A stretch of 64,000 nt of DNA. Origin: Cryptomeria japonica (Eukaryota > Streptophyta > Pinopsida > Cupressales > Cupressaceae). A model generated the notes under the pieces. The model was not told the DNA's origin, ran no database searches, and worked only from the letters and a program-made list of their open reading frames with translations. The position numbers and the translations under genes are program-made. Where the stretch lies: NCBI RefSeq assembly GCF_030272615.1, contig NC_081414.1:524130137-524194136 (forward strand). Direction: 5' to 3'. Positions 45,327-57,318 of this stretch are shown piece after piece. The stretch's first letter is position 1; each line of letters starts with the position of its first letter.

Positions 45327-45338
45327 GCTTTGATACCA
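45327..45338 (-). other. Primer-binding site of the chromovirus
   Basis: On the minus strand TGGTATCAAAGC follows three bases after the LTR end (...CTGCATCA). It is one base off the initiator-Met tRNA site TGGTATCAGAGC. Confidence 0.75.
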
Positions 45339-45341
45339 ATA

Positions 45342-46839
45342 TGATGCAGAGGATTTGGGATGTTATATCACTTTCTTGGTTTTTACTCAAAAAGGGTCTC
45401 CACTTGGTATCACCCAATGGACCAATGTCTTTAACCTTCTCAAGGTTTCTATAGCTTGCCCTAGATCCTTCCCAAGGATCTCTTCACTCAGGACAACTCA
45501 CAATTGACAAGGAGTCTCCTACCCCTCAGGTTCCAACCCTTCAACCAAGGACACCTAACAACCCCAAACCCCAAGCAATAGGATCTTTACTCAAAAGGTG
45601 GAATCTAACCTATGTAAGTATTCACACATGTGTTGTATGTCATTTTCATTTATCTTGACCCCTTAGATGGGTGTTTACTAGCCCTTTGTATCTTTTCCCA
45701 TTTCGGACCTAGGAAATAGGGCTACAAGCAATTAGCCCTACATTCGGAATTTTCTTGATTTGTCTCACAACATACTTGAACAACCCCATGAATAAATCTA
45801 ATATTCGAATGCCCTTTTTGAACATTCTACAAGATTCCAAACTTTTGCATCTGGGTTTTGAGTATAGATGGTCAAACCCTACTGACCCTATTTAGCCTCT
45901 TTTAGTCGGTATTGGGGTTTAAGCTCTCAAAAGATTCACCACTCACAAAGGAATGAAAGGATAACACTTGCCAAGGGTCTGTACTTGTTCAAAGATCCTT
46001 CTCATGCCAATTTTGACCATCCTTCAATCTATTGTTCAAGGTTTCCACCCTCTTTTCCTATTGCATAGGTTTACCACATGAGCAATGTCAAGCCAAGGGC
46101 ATCATCTTAGGAAAGACAAATGACACTTCATGTCTTCACAGCCACCAGTAAAATATAGTATACATGTCAAATCAACATCCTCCTAGGTTTCAGATCGATT
46201 CCATAGAGAGATGTTGATTTGTGTCACCATTTGCATCTAAACCTAGGTTTTGAGGGTTTTGTCAGGCCAGTGGGATAGCAAATTCACTTCCTTCCAAACC
46301 CAAAGGCTTCAAGACATCAGATCAACTCCAAATGAACTATGAAACTCTGTTACAACTTTCCAAATGCTTAATTCATGTCCACCATTCACAGGGAATTATG
46401 CAACAAAAAACTCAAGAAAAATGCAGAAAAACACAATAACCGTTTTGTTTTGAAGACAACAAATTCATTCAATGTCATCTCTCTCCAGTAGGCATCATTC
46501 CTATAGGATTATATCATGCCAATGAACTCCTCCAACTACCTCCAATGCATACAATCAACTTTCTACAATTCAATCTTTCCTTCACACCAAAGGTCAAGAA
46601 TGAACATACCACACATTGCAAACCCCTAAACATAACAAATACATATAAAATTCCCATACAAGGCCTTTGACCAAGTTGACACACTTTGGGGCCTTAAGAC
46701 TTAATACACTGCCTAGGCCTAATCAATAGGCCTTCAAACACACACATTGCATATTCTATTCCTAAGCATAACCATGAATCAAAATGTTGTAGACACATTC
46801 CAAAATTAAGTAAACACATGTCCTAGTGCCCTTGCACCA
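45342..46839 (-). repeat. 5' LTR of the chromovirus
   Basis: On the element strand it starts TGGTGCAAGGGCACTAGGAC at 46839 and ends CCTCTGCATCA at 45342, about 1.5 kb. The first 285 bases match the truncated 3' LTR. Right of 46839 the copia integrase frame resumes with YFMLII. Confidence 0.85.
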
Positions 46840-47306
46840 TAGATATTTTATGCTAATCATTTATGATTATTCTAGAGTGATGTGTGTTACTTTTCTAAGG
46901 GAGAAATATGAGGCTTTTGAAAAGTTTAAAAACTTTAAAGCTAAAGTTGAAATTGGGACATGATTGAAGATTAAGTGTTTAAGATCAGATCATGTTGGAG
47001 AATTCACTTCCGATGAGTTTAATAACTTTTGTGAGAAGCATGGCATAAGGAGACAATTTTCTGCTCCCCGGACACCTCAGCAAAATGGAGTTGTGGAAAG
47101 GAAGAACAAAACTATCTTGGATACTGCTAGAACCATGATGATGGAAGCTAATATACCTCATATCTACTGGAGAGAAGCAGTGAGCACAATAGTCTATACA
47201 TTTAACATAATTCATATCAAAGGAGAAACTAGTAAGACACCCTATGAGTTATGGTTTGGCAATACACCTATAGTTATATATTTCAGAATCTTTGGCAGTA
47301 AATGTT
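46840..47306 (+). pseudogene. Copia C integrase core
   Basis: The frame resumes after the chromovirus as YFMLIIYDYSRVMCVTFLRE (family: DDYSR, so the first catalytic Asp region is altered). IKCLRSDHVGEFTSDEFNNF (second Asp; the family has SDRGGEF), FSAPRTPQQNGVVERKNKTI (Glu) and YELWFGNTPIV, FRIFGSKCF follow. It breaks at the LINE insertion within GSKC. One TGA lies before LKIKC. Confidence 0.9.
47288..47306. repeat. 19-bp target-site duplication of the LINE (left)
   Basis: ATCTTTGGCAGTAAATGTT at 47288-47306 is exactly repeated at 55330-55348. The sequence is copia integrase coding DNA, and its duplication defines the LINE ends. Confidence 0.93.
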
Positions 47307-47487
47307 TTTGAATATGGGAAAATAGGTTTTGATGGGCCTTGAAACCCAGTACAATCAGAAAATCAAAAGGTAAACATTACACCATAGCAAAAAGATAGCA
47401 AACAAAGGAAAGACAGCTGGCAAACCAAATGCCAGCAAACAAGAAAATGCAGATTATAGACCAAAAAAGACCGACAGTAGTCCAGGC

Positions 47488-49143
47488 TTAGGTTAATTTC
47501 TGAAGCATCTCCACCGCTTCAAGCTCCATCTATTCCATATTGTCCGCAACCCGCTTAATCTCCTCGATTTCCTTACTGTGGCTTTGCATCCTTTTAGTGC
47601 TTGCTCTTGTTCTTCTCCCTAGCCCTGTGTCCCTATCATATGGGGTGTCATCCTTAACATCAATAATACCCACCATGACCTTATCCCCTTGGTAGTTTTC
47701 CATCTTGCAAATAAGGGCTTTCATGCTGGCAGAGGCAGCCTTCAAAATCTTGTGGCTTTGCTCCCCTATTTTTTTGAGCATTTGCTCAATACCATCAAGT
47801 CTCTTTTAAGTTACTCCTGCTCTATTTTCCAAGCCAAGAAAGTTATTATGGTTGGCATTGATAATCTCCTCACCGTTATTGATCATCTTGGTGAGCTCAC
47901 TGAGACATTCTGGAAGGGGATTGAACTTTCTGGAGCCTAGAGCTTGTAATATCTCGATTTTCCCTGCTTCCTAAGCTTTCTTGGTTTTGATGCCTTCAAT
48001 TTCCTTATGCACCTAGTTGAGCACCTGTTTGAGGCTTTCCATTCCACTATTGATGCAGAGATCAATATTCAAATGATTCTCTTCCTGGTTCTTATCACCA
48101 TTAGTATTAAGATTAACCTCTAGGCCAAGCTCCCTATCCTCAGAGCTCTGAGCTTCTTTCATTATCATGTCCTCCCCCATTAATCCCTTCTCCTTTAAAT
48201 CAGTCCTGAGAGGTGACCGATCCTTGGTGTCCACCTCCTTGCTTTTACAAGTCTTCTTTTTCTACTTCAAGCTCACAAGGGTTTGGACCCCCTCACTTTC
48301 ACTGTCCATGTCATTGTCTATCCCATATTCCTCCTCACACCAGCTATTGTCCTCCCCTCTCTACTTCTTTTTAGCAAGCCCTTTGTTATGTTTCCCCTAC
48401 TCAATTTTTTTATTTCTTCTTCTTGACCTAGCAATTTGAGGTTCGTCCTCTATCTTCGCTTTCGTATCATAGCCATCGCCTTCCTCCTCATCAAATTCAT
48501 CAAAATCCTCATCCGATTCAAAAATCTTAGCTATATTCAACTAGAAAGTCATGTTCTTGATGTGATTTTACAGAATCACCATCAAACCTTTGTGCATTGT
48601 AGGGTTAATACTAGGGTTGGAAATAGCATCCTTGATCCCCGCATTAAGGGCACAGAAAAGATAATAGGGAAAATAAATTTTATCTTTATACCTAAAATGA
48701 TTAAGTAAAACAAAGTGGTAGTTGTAAACCCTAGTGTATCTACCATCAAGCGTGATAAACTCCATAATAGAAAGAAGAACCCTTCTCCAAATTAACTTAA
48801 TTACCTTTGGCGAAAAGTAGGTATGGCTACCCTTCACTAGTCTAGCCCTTTTCTCCTCATTCTTTAGAAATTTCTTAATGACAGCATCTGAAATATTTTT
48901 GTCCCTATAAAACTTGATGCCCTCCATCGGAAGACCAGTTGCCTTCACAATCATAGTTTCACTCACCTTGACCTTCCTGTTTCCAATGGTTAACATCCCT
49001 TCGTTCCAACCCTTCTTAAAGATTTTTGTGATTTCAGGTCATTTCTCCTGCATATTTTCCATAAAATCCGTCATCTTGGCAACTTTAAGGATAGCCTAGA
49101 CTTGTGGATGACTCTTCCATTTCTCAATGGTGGTATCCTCCAT
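47488..49143 (-). pseudogene. LINE ORF3, TGLP-motif protein of unknown function
   Basis: A single uninterrupted frame of 552 codons starts at ATG 49143 and ends at TAA 47490-47488. It contains 11 premature stops (8 TAG, 2 TAA, 1 TGA) but no frame change. The N-terminal third has RKVKVSETMIVKATGLPMEG, YFSPKVIKLIWRRVLLSIME, LDGRYTRVYNYHFVLLNHF and KDKIYFPYYLF. An acidic stretch (FESDEDFDEFDEEEGDGYD), a basic segment and a C-terminal coiled-coil-like half (IEQMLKKIGEQSHKILKAA) follow. It lies inside the LINE's target duplications, about 250 bases after RNase H. I do not recognise the family with confidence. Known plant L1 elements usually lack such an ORF. Confidence 0.65.
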
Positions 49144-49399
49144 TCTCTTTCATTTACCCCCCATGATCCTATTGATATCAATAATCTGCAACTCCCACCT
49201 GATTCCTTTCTTCACAACAAACTCTCTGTGATAACTAGTTCATTTTCCGCAGGAGTTTCTGATGCTATTGTTGAAGAGGGATAAAAATGCCCATAAAGAA
49301 TGCGAAGTTAACCTACAATGATTGTTGTACTTCCTTCTCGGTAGCCTGTAGAACCAGTGCCTACTGCCATGACGTCTACTTACACTTTGGGAAATGATA

Positions 49400-52300
49400 T
49401 CAAATATGTCCCTTTTTACCATGCAATCTTTCATAAATTAAGATGTCATGTGCCACACTCGATAGCTCCCCTTCACCTTTCCAAGTAATAATTACCTCAC
49501 TCTGTACTGCCACATTGGCAGCCCAGTCAGCACTCCGGTTAGCTTCTTTGTAGACATGTGTGATGTGGCATTTTTGAAACCCTTGAATCAGCTCTCTGGT
49601 TGACTCAATGATGTTCATGATAATCCATGAAGGTTGATGATTACCGAGAAGGCAGTTAATGATGTTTTTAGTTGCCTTCCAACCAAAGCATTTTGACCCC
49701 TAAATTAGAGGCCAATTTAATAGATTGAAATGCCTCCATAGCTTCCACCATATGATTGGTTTGAATACCTAAGGGATAGGCCACCGCTCCAGTGCAAAAG
49801 CCAGCCCCATTTTGGATGACACCACCGCAACCAGTCGAACCTGGATTTCCTTTTTCTGCCCCATCAAAGTTGGCCTTGAACCACTCATTGGGGGGAAAGG
49901 ACCAGAAACACAAGCTTCTATTGTTTTGATTGATGTTAGAGCCCAAAGAGGCTGGGATATTCCATCTTTTGAGAACATCAAATTCCTCCTTACTAGTACA
50001 ACTATGCACTCCCCTGGCCATTACATTCTCAACACAGTTATTTTTTATCTTGACCCAAACCACTTCAGAGGTGTTAATATCATTCCTGAATATTCTAGTA
50101 TTTCTCTCTTTCCATATCCCCTAGAAGATATGGGCAAAAGAGAATTTCCAAAGATTTCTTCTGGTGATGTTATTGGTGTAATAATGCCATCTTTTGAAAC
50201 AATCCTGCATCTCCTCCTGGAAAACCCAATTTAGCCCCCACATTTGAAAAAACATCACCCAAATAGGAGTAGTATAAGGACAGTGTAAAAAGATGTGGTT
50301 CACAGATTCATCATTATTAAGACAAAGATAGCAATAGTTAGGGAAACAAAATCCCCTCTTTCTTAAGTTGTCAGTAGTTAGAATCATTTTTTGCAAAAGG
50401 ATCCACAAAAAGATGTTGATTTTGGGAGTCAACCCTGGATACCAAGCCTTGGCCCAGCACGGAATAGGATCTTGGGAATGAGCCAGTAAAAGGATAGTAG
50501 AGGAGACCGAATAATTTCCAGACGAAGTTCCACACCACACCATATGGTCTTCCCTTCTGGGATTCAAAATCGCGTGGTTGATCATTAAGTTTACCTTCTT
50601 GAGTTTGGGATCAATGGGTCTGAGGTCCACCCACATTTGATCTTTCCAATAATCAGCCACTTTGGTACCTATCTTCTCCTTGCAATTATGGATGAGTATA
50701 TGAGGAGCCATCTTATTAAGAGGGGCTTCTCCAATCCAAGCATCATCTCAAAAGTCCACCTTCCTTCCATCACCAATGGCCCAAACATTTCTGAGATTAG
50801 CAATACCTTTAGCCTAGATAACACTATTCCAAATGAAAGACCCGCTTGGTATTTGATCTGAGACCATGAATTCCTCAATGGTGGGAGCTTTCCTTAAGTA
50901 CTTAGCCTTACAGATATCATTCCATTCTCCTTTTCCCTAATAAGTTCTACAGATTTGTTTTGCTAGGAGAGTTTTGTTCAAAGTTCTGATATTCCTAAGA
51001 CCCAAGCCCCCCTTCTTTTTTAGGTTTACAAACATTTTCCTAGGCTATGAGATCCATTTTCTTCTTCTCCTCCACCCTTGACCATAGGAAGGCTTTTTAG
51101 ATTTTCTCAATGGGATCAACAAATTTGCTTGGGATTTTAAAAAGGCTTAGAGCATACACTAGGAGACTCTGGAGGGAAGATTTTAAGAGTTGGACTTTTC
51201 CAGCTTGAGTAAGAAGGGTCTCTTTCCAACCAGCCAACTTTTTGTTGAATCTATTAGCAAGACTATTCCAGAACAACTCCAAGGGTTTCAATCCCAAGGG
51301 GAGGCCTAGGTAGGAAGCAGGAGGCTTACCAATTTGGCAACCAAGGATCCAAGCCATTCTAATTTGTCTTCCTTCTGGGGTATTGAAGAAGAAAATATGA
51401 CTTTTCTCCCAACTAATGGTTTGACCAATTGCCTTGCTATAAGTGTTGATAAGGTTCTTCATTTTGGAAGCTTCTTTGATAGTGGATGATCCCATTAAAA
51501 TGGTATCATCGACAAATTTTTGATGAGTGCAAGCTCTAAAACTAGAAGAATGAGAAATACCACAGAGGAGCCCCTCAGAAATAGAGTTGCTGATAAATCT
51601 ACCTAGACATTCAGCCAAGATGATGAAGAGTATGGGGGATATAGGATCCCCCTGCCTGATGCCCCTAGAAGTTTTGAAGAAAGTGGAAGGCACCCCATTA
51701 ACAATGATAGAAAAAGAAGGGTCGAGATGATTTGATCAATCATCTTAATGAATCTCACTCCAAATCCAAAAGCACCCAACACCTTACTCAAGAAACTCCA
51801 ATCCACTTGGTCATAGACTTTAGACAAATTCAGCTTCATCATAAATCCTTGTTTTTTCGAATCCACCAGCAAATGAATGTTTTCATGGATATCAATGATA
51901 GAGTCAAGGATTTGTCTTCTCAGAAAAAATCCACTCTATTGGGGTGAAATGATCAGAGGAAGAATCCTTAACAACTTGCTAGTAACCACTTTAGAAATTA
52001 TTTTATAAAAAGAGTTGCATAAGCTTATCGGTTGGAACTTATCGATAGAATCAGCTCCTGAAAATTTGGGAATTAGAACCAAGAAGTTAGCATTAAGTTC
52101 CTTTAAGATCATTCTAGCCCCAAATAACTCCTGCACACCTTTAACAACATCAGCTTTGAGGATGTCCCAGAAGGTTTGGAAGAAAAATAACAGAAAACCA
52201 TCTAGGCCCGGGGCTTCGTTCCCGTCAAAAGAAAAGACTTATTTTTTAAGTTCCTCCTCAGAAGGGATGGCTATCAAGACCTTGTTCTAATCCTTGCTAA

Positions 52301-53582
52301 TAGTTGGAGGGATATTGCCAAGGATGGCATTCTGAGATTGACCATCCAGACCAGAGTCCGCTGAAAGAAGAGAAGTAAATAAGTTCCTGGCCTCCTTCCC
52401 AATCTCATCATCCTTCCTCATTTCAGCTCCCCCAATTTTTAGCTTCAAGATTCTATTAGCTGCCTTGTGTTTCATCATGGTCATATGGAAGAATCTAGTA
52501 TTTATATCCCCTTCTTTAAGCCATAGGGATCTGGACCTTTGTTTCCAGAATTCTTCCTCTCTTCTAATAATCTTGTGGTACTTCGCCAACACTTCATTTT
52601 CCTCACTGATTGAAACTTCATTGTATCTGCTAATTTGGATTTTATCCTACATTTCCTTAAGTTCCAGCTGAGTTTTAGTTTTGGCAGCAAACAGATCTCC
52701 AAAAACCTCCTTATTCCATTTTTTAATATTGTCCTTCACATTTCTTAATTTTTTGGCAACTCTATACATAGCATTTCCTTTGACATCAATGGACCACCAC
52801 ATCTCAATGACCTATGCTAGGTTAGGGTGATCAAGCCACATCCTTTCAAATCTGAATTGGCAATTTCTTTTAACAATAGTATTATTAGCAGTAAAAAACA
52901 TAGGGAAATGGTCATAACCTATTCTAGAGATAGCTGAGAGGGAGCATTGATAATGATTAAACCACTCATTAGAAATGAGGGCCCTGTCAAGTCTAACTTG
53001 AATGAGATCATCTCTCATCCTTCTATTTGACCATGTAAACTTGGCCCCCTGGAGCTCAATATCATTCAGGCCTTGGTTGTTGATAAAGTTTAAAAGATCC
53101 ATTCTGCTATCTAGTTGAGAGGGGACACCTCCAAACTTCTCACTATCTTTGAGGGGGGTGTTGAAATCCCCCATAACAATCCACATATCATTCTTGTAGA
53201 GGGCCCTAATAGCCTGCAAATTTTTCCAAAATTTGCTTCTACCATATCTATTATTAGGAGCATAAGTATTGGTAAGAAGTAAAGAGGTCCCATCTCCAAT
53301 GTGGTGGAACCTCATAAAAGCCAAATTGCTATCTTGCATGGCCAGCTCCCTTGAAACCCACTTTAGGTTCCTAAAAATAGCTATGCCCCTAGAAGCCCCA
53401 TCAGAGCTTCCACCACAAACTTCCCCATTCTTAAAAAGCTTAATCTTTTCAAATTTCTCTTTAATCATTTTAGTTTCTTAGATAATAGCAATGTCCAGTT
53501 TATGTTCTTTAACTAAATTTCTAAGAAGATCTTGTTTATGTGGACTGTTCAGTCCATGTATATTCCATGAGATTATTTTCAT
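49400..53582 (-). pseudogene. LINE ORF2: endonuclease, reverse transcriptase, RNase H
   Basis: The ATG at 53582 opens MKIISWNIHGLNSPHKQDLL, the start of an APE-type endonuclease, which continues with SRGIAIFRNLKWVS, WIVMGDFNTPL and DLIQVRLDRALISNEWF to IGYDHFPMF (usual SDH replaced by YDH). The reverse transcriptase (about 52200-51090) has FQPISLCNSFYKIISKVV, FMMKLNLSKVYDQVDWSFL, GIRQGDPISPILFIILAECL and a palm motif HQKFVDDTILMG (FVDD for the usual FADD). A zf-RVT region spans 50711-50121 (YCYLCLNNDESVNHIFLHCP). RNase H follows at 50063-49450 (WFKANFDGAEKGNPGSTGCG; ANRSADWAANVA). At least three frame changes and multiple stops are seen. The exact end of the frame is uncertain (49400 or 49240). 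Confidence 0.9.
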
Positions 53583-55313
53583 TTTCTAACTAGGGAACAT
53601 ACCTCATGGATGGTCATTTGAGTACCATCTGCTATGTTCTTGCTAGCCTCTTGATCTCTGATCTGGCTTGCTTTTTTCCTTCCAGGAGGAGATGGGTTGA
53701 AACCCATGTCAGCTTTTCTCTGGTATCTTGTCTTGATTGAATTAGCCCGAGGGGTAGATTTAGGCCCTTTTTTGACCCCTCTCTTTCACTCTGTAGCTTC
53801 ATTTGTATTGTCATCTTCCTCTTGAGTGGTTGTCTTTTGGTCTGCATCATTGACCTCTTCCCACTTAGCATTAAGCAGTGAGGTCATAGGTGATTGCTGA
53901 GTGGGGGCTTGTACCATTTCTACAGATTGTTTGTACCCTGACAACGAGATCCCTCAAAGGATCAAGCATCTATGGGCTTCTTCAAAATCACTACTGAGTC
54001 TTGCTCTACTGGTGTTTTCTATTATGTGGTTTGAATCTGCTTCCTCATTGTTCTATAACACCACCTATATCTCTCCTTCTTCCAGGTTATCACTCTTTTG
54101 ATCCTCTTGATTTATATCTTGTTGTTTTCTATCATCTTTACCAGTTTGATCCATTTTCCCTTTATCTTTCAAAGGTATTTTTGGGCTTTCCCCATTAACA
54201 TCTATTTGTTTCTCTATCATGTCAGGGATAATGACCCTCTGGGCCTCTTCAATTTTGTTCTCTTTTCAGAGCTCTCTGATTGCTTAACAGGGTTTTTTTC
54301 TTTCCATTTTAATGTCCTTTCTTTCTTTTCTTTCTCTTTGGCCACCTAAAAAGGGCATTTCCTTGTTGTATGTCCCACTTTTTTGCAATGGAAGCAAGTG
54401 AAAGGGACACTTTCATATTCCAAAGGTTGGTTCCATTTTCCCAATCTAGAGTTAATTTCAATGGATAAAGGCTTATATGTGCCTTGTGTAAGTCTGACGC
54501 AGATCCTGACAAAATTGAGTCTTCTTCTAGCCATAGTTATGGGGTCCATTGAGAGAAGTCACCAAAAGAGATAGCAACACCTTTAAACATATCTTCCACC
54601 CAAAATTCTAAGGGAAGGCCCGACAGTCTCACCCAGATAGGAGCTTGGACAAAAAATGATTCATTAAGTTCCATTTTAGGCATCCATTTTTGCAGAGCTA
54701 GCATTGCTTTACCAATCAGCCAGGGACCATCACAAAACACTCTTGACATATCTTCTTTGCAGGAGAAGGCCAAAGGCAACGCCCCTTTTGACATAGTTGT
54801 GATCTCCACCTAGCTTTTAAGTGACTATTTGCATTTAGAAAAATCCCTGACAATATCAATATTTGTCCTGGGACCCAAAAATTTTCCAACCAGTGTCATT
54901 TCCATAAGGTTGATGTTATGGTCAATAACAGGGTCTGGGATTTCAATAGAAAATCTACCCTTTTCTGGGTCTGATATATTGCGAACTAGGGAGAGTGAGG
55001 ATTTTCCACTCAGTTTGACACTGAATAGAGATGTCCAAGATCGATCATTGTCCCTTCACACCAATTCCTGCCTAGGAGTGTCTTCAACACGTGAATCATC
55101 CTTTTTCCATTGGGATCGATGGGCTTGTCTCTTGCTTGTGGGTCCCCATCCATTGGGTCCTTTCCACTCATCTCAGAGGAATCTGGGTTGGAGTCATCCT
55201 TACCCTTCTCCCCCTGGTTTGCCTGTCCATTGCAGGGTTTCCCACCCTACCCTGGATTCAAATATGCTGCCTCTCTATTCTCCCACTGCTCCCTCTTCTC
55301 GTGTTCCATTCAT
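53579..55313 (-). pseudogene. LINE ORF1 (DUF4283 and zinc knuckle)
   Basis: The ATG at 55313 opens MNGTREEGAVGE. The conserved DUF4283 segment spans about 55010-54540: GRFSIEIPDPVIDHNINLM, VGKFLGPRTNIDIVRDFSK, ALPLAFSCKEDMSRVFCDGP and QAPIWVRLSGLPLEFW. After a frame change near 54545, ITMARRRLNFVRICVRL and FTCFHCKKVGHTTRKCPF (CCHC knuckle) follow. A second frame change comes before the C-terminus, MTIHEVCSLVRK. The final TGA overlaps the ORF2 start (ATGA). ORF1 proteins bind the element RNA. Several stops replace Q, W or R. Confidence 0.88.
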
Positions 55314-55329
55314 GTTTTAGCTAACGCCC

Positions 55330-55348
55330 ATCTTTGGCAGTAAATGTT
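55330..55348. repeat. 19-bp target-site duplication of the LINE (right)
   Basis: An exact copy of 47288-47306, after which the copia integrase frame continues as IRRDDFIGKFYRR. Confidence 0.93.
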
Positions 55349-57318
55349 ATATCAGGAGAGATGATTTCATTGGCAAATTTTATCGTAGATGTGATGAAGG
55401 AATATTTCTTGGTTATTCTAATGAAAGAAAAGCATATAGATGTTATAACAATAGATTGCAGAGAAATGTGGAGAGTGCTAATGTCAAGGTGGATGAGCAT
55501 AATATAAGTCAAATCAGAATTTATGAGCAAGAACCGACAACAGAAATGATCATAACTGAACCGGTAACACCTTTACCAGAACAAAATGTTGAACCAGTTA
55601 CTTCGAAAGTATCAGAAAATTCAACAGTAACTGAAGAACAAGGAAGAGGAACAAAGAATTAGAAGACTCTTAGGTATGTAAGGTTGAATCATTCAGAAGA
55701 TCAGATCATTGGGGATAAGAACAATGGAGTGATGACAAGAAGAAGATTGGAAGCTAATGAGGTATGTTTAATTTCTCAAGTTGAATTGGTATCTGTAATT
55801 GAAGTATGTAAAGATGAATGTTGGATGAAAGCTATGGAAGGAGAATTAGATCGGATAGAATAGAATAACACATGGACTTTAGTTCTCCAACCTAAAAATA
55901 AGAATGTTATTGGAACTAAATGGGTTTTTAGGAATAAACTAAATGAAGATGGACAAGTTGTGAGAAATAAAGCTAGATTGGTTTGTAAAGGATATTCTCT
56001 GAAGGAAGGAATTGATTATGGTGAAACTTTTGCACCTGTAGCTAGGATTGAAGTTGTAAGATTATTTCTTGCCTATGTTGCACATAAAAACTACAAGGTT
56101 TATCGGATGGATGTTAAGTGTGCTTCTCTAAATGGGGATCTTGATGAGGAAGTTTATATTGAGCAACCTGATGGTTTTTCACTTTCAGATGATAAAAATA
56201 TGCTTTGCAGGTTAAAGAAAGCTTTATATGGATTAAAACAAACACCTAGAGCTTGGTATGCAAGATTGGACAAATACCTTTTGAAGCTTGGTTTCACCAA
56301 AGGTAATGCTGATAGTAATCTATATTTTAAAGTCATTGATGATGATATGCTGGTTATTGAGGTTTTTGTTGATGACATCATTTTTGGAGGTGAGGATAAG
56401 TTGTGCATGGAATTTTCTAACAATATGGAGAAAATATTTGAAATGTCTATGATTGGGGAAATGAAATGTTTCTTAGGTTTGCAGATTACTCAGACCAAAA
56501 AAGTTATTTTCATCTGTCAAACTAAGTATGCTAGGGAGATGTTGAAGAAATTTGGTATTAAAGATTCTAAATTGGTTAGTACTCCTATGGTTACAAGTGA
56601 GAAATTGACAAGGAAATATGAATCTACACCGATAAATCCTACAAGATACAAATCTATGATTGGAGGTCTACTACATTTTATTTAGACTAGACCGGATATA
56701 ATGAATGATGTTTGCATTGCATCAAGATATCAAAGTGATCCTAGATAAAATCAAGAGAGTGCAGTGAAAAGGATTTTTAGATACTTACAAGGAACATCTG
56801 AATATGGTTTGTGGTACCCTAAAGATGATGACTTTACTTTATGTGCATAAACAGATGTAGATTGGGCAGGTGATGTTGATGACTGGAAAAGTACTTCTGG
56901 TGGAGCTTTCTTTCTTGGAAAGAAACTTGTTTCATGGGTCGGCAAAAAATAGTCATGTATTTCTTTATCTATTACTGAAGCTGAGTATATTGCTACTACT
57001 ACTAACTGTACACAAGTTCTATGGATGAAGAAAATGTTAAAGGACAAAAAAGTTCATTGCATTGGACCGGTAGTTATTCAATGTGATAACTCTGCTGCTA
57101 TAGACATATCAAATAATCTGGTACTTCACTTTAAGACAAAGCACATATCTATCAAGTATAACTTTTTGAAGGAAAAGGTGGAAGAAAATGAAGTTAGATT
57201 GGTTTATGTGAACACTAAAGAGAAGATTGTAGACATCTTCACTAAACCTTTACGTAAAGAATCATTTGAGTACCTTAGAGACAGATTAGGGGTTTATGCC
57301 CCTCCGACAGAGAACTGA
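55349..57318 (+). pseudogene. Copia C reverse transcriptase and RNase H
   Basis: After the LINE, integrase ends with EGIFLGYSNERKAYRCYNN. A linker leads to reverse transcriptase: [80 protein letters not shown] and the palm motif [12 protein letters not shown] (FVDD for YVDD). RNase H has TDVDWAGDVDDWKSTSGGAF, TEAEYIATTTNCTQVLWMKK, VIQCDNSAAIDISNN and VDIFTKPLRKESFEYL, ending at TGA 57318. One frame holds throughout with about six stops, several where Q is expected. Confidence 0.93.

Larger units (their letters stand above)
39284..46839 (-). mobile_element. Ty3/gypsy chromovirus inserted in copia C
   Basis: A minus-strand element with 5' LTR at 46839-45342, initiator-Met-type primer site, gag, protease, reverse transcriptase, RNase H, integrase with C-terminal chromodomain, polypurine tract and a truncated 3' LTR (39596 to about 39300). 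The outer part of the 3' LTR (about 1.2 kb) and about 190 bases of the host copia were lost in one deletion at the left junction. The gene order and chromodomain define the chromovirus branch. The copy is defective in protease, polymerase and reading frame. Confidence 0.9.
47307..55329 (-). mobile_element. L1-type LINE with a third ORF, inserted in copia C
   Basis: An 8.0-kb non-LTR retrotransposon on the minus strand, flanked by an exact 19-bp target duplication. It has ORF1 (DUF4283 plus CCHC knuckle), ORF2 (endonuclease, reverse transcriptase, zf-RVT, RNase H) and an additional long frame downstream (49143-47488). Its 5' end starts GGGCGTTAGC next to the duplication and ORF1 begins 16 bases inside. 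The 3' end has at most five A residues, an almost absent poly(A) tail. The insertion looks full-length rather than 5'-truncated. All ORFs carry stops. Confidence 0.92.
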
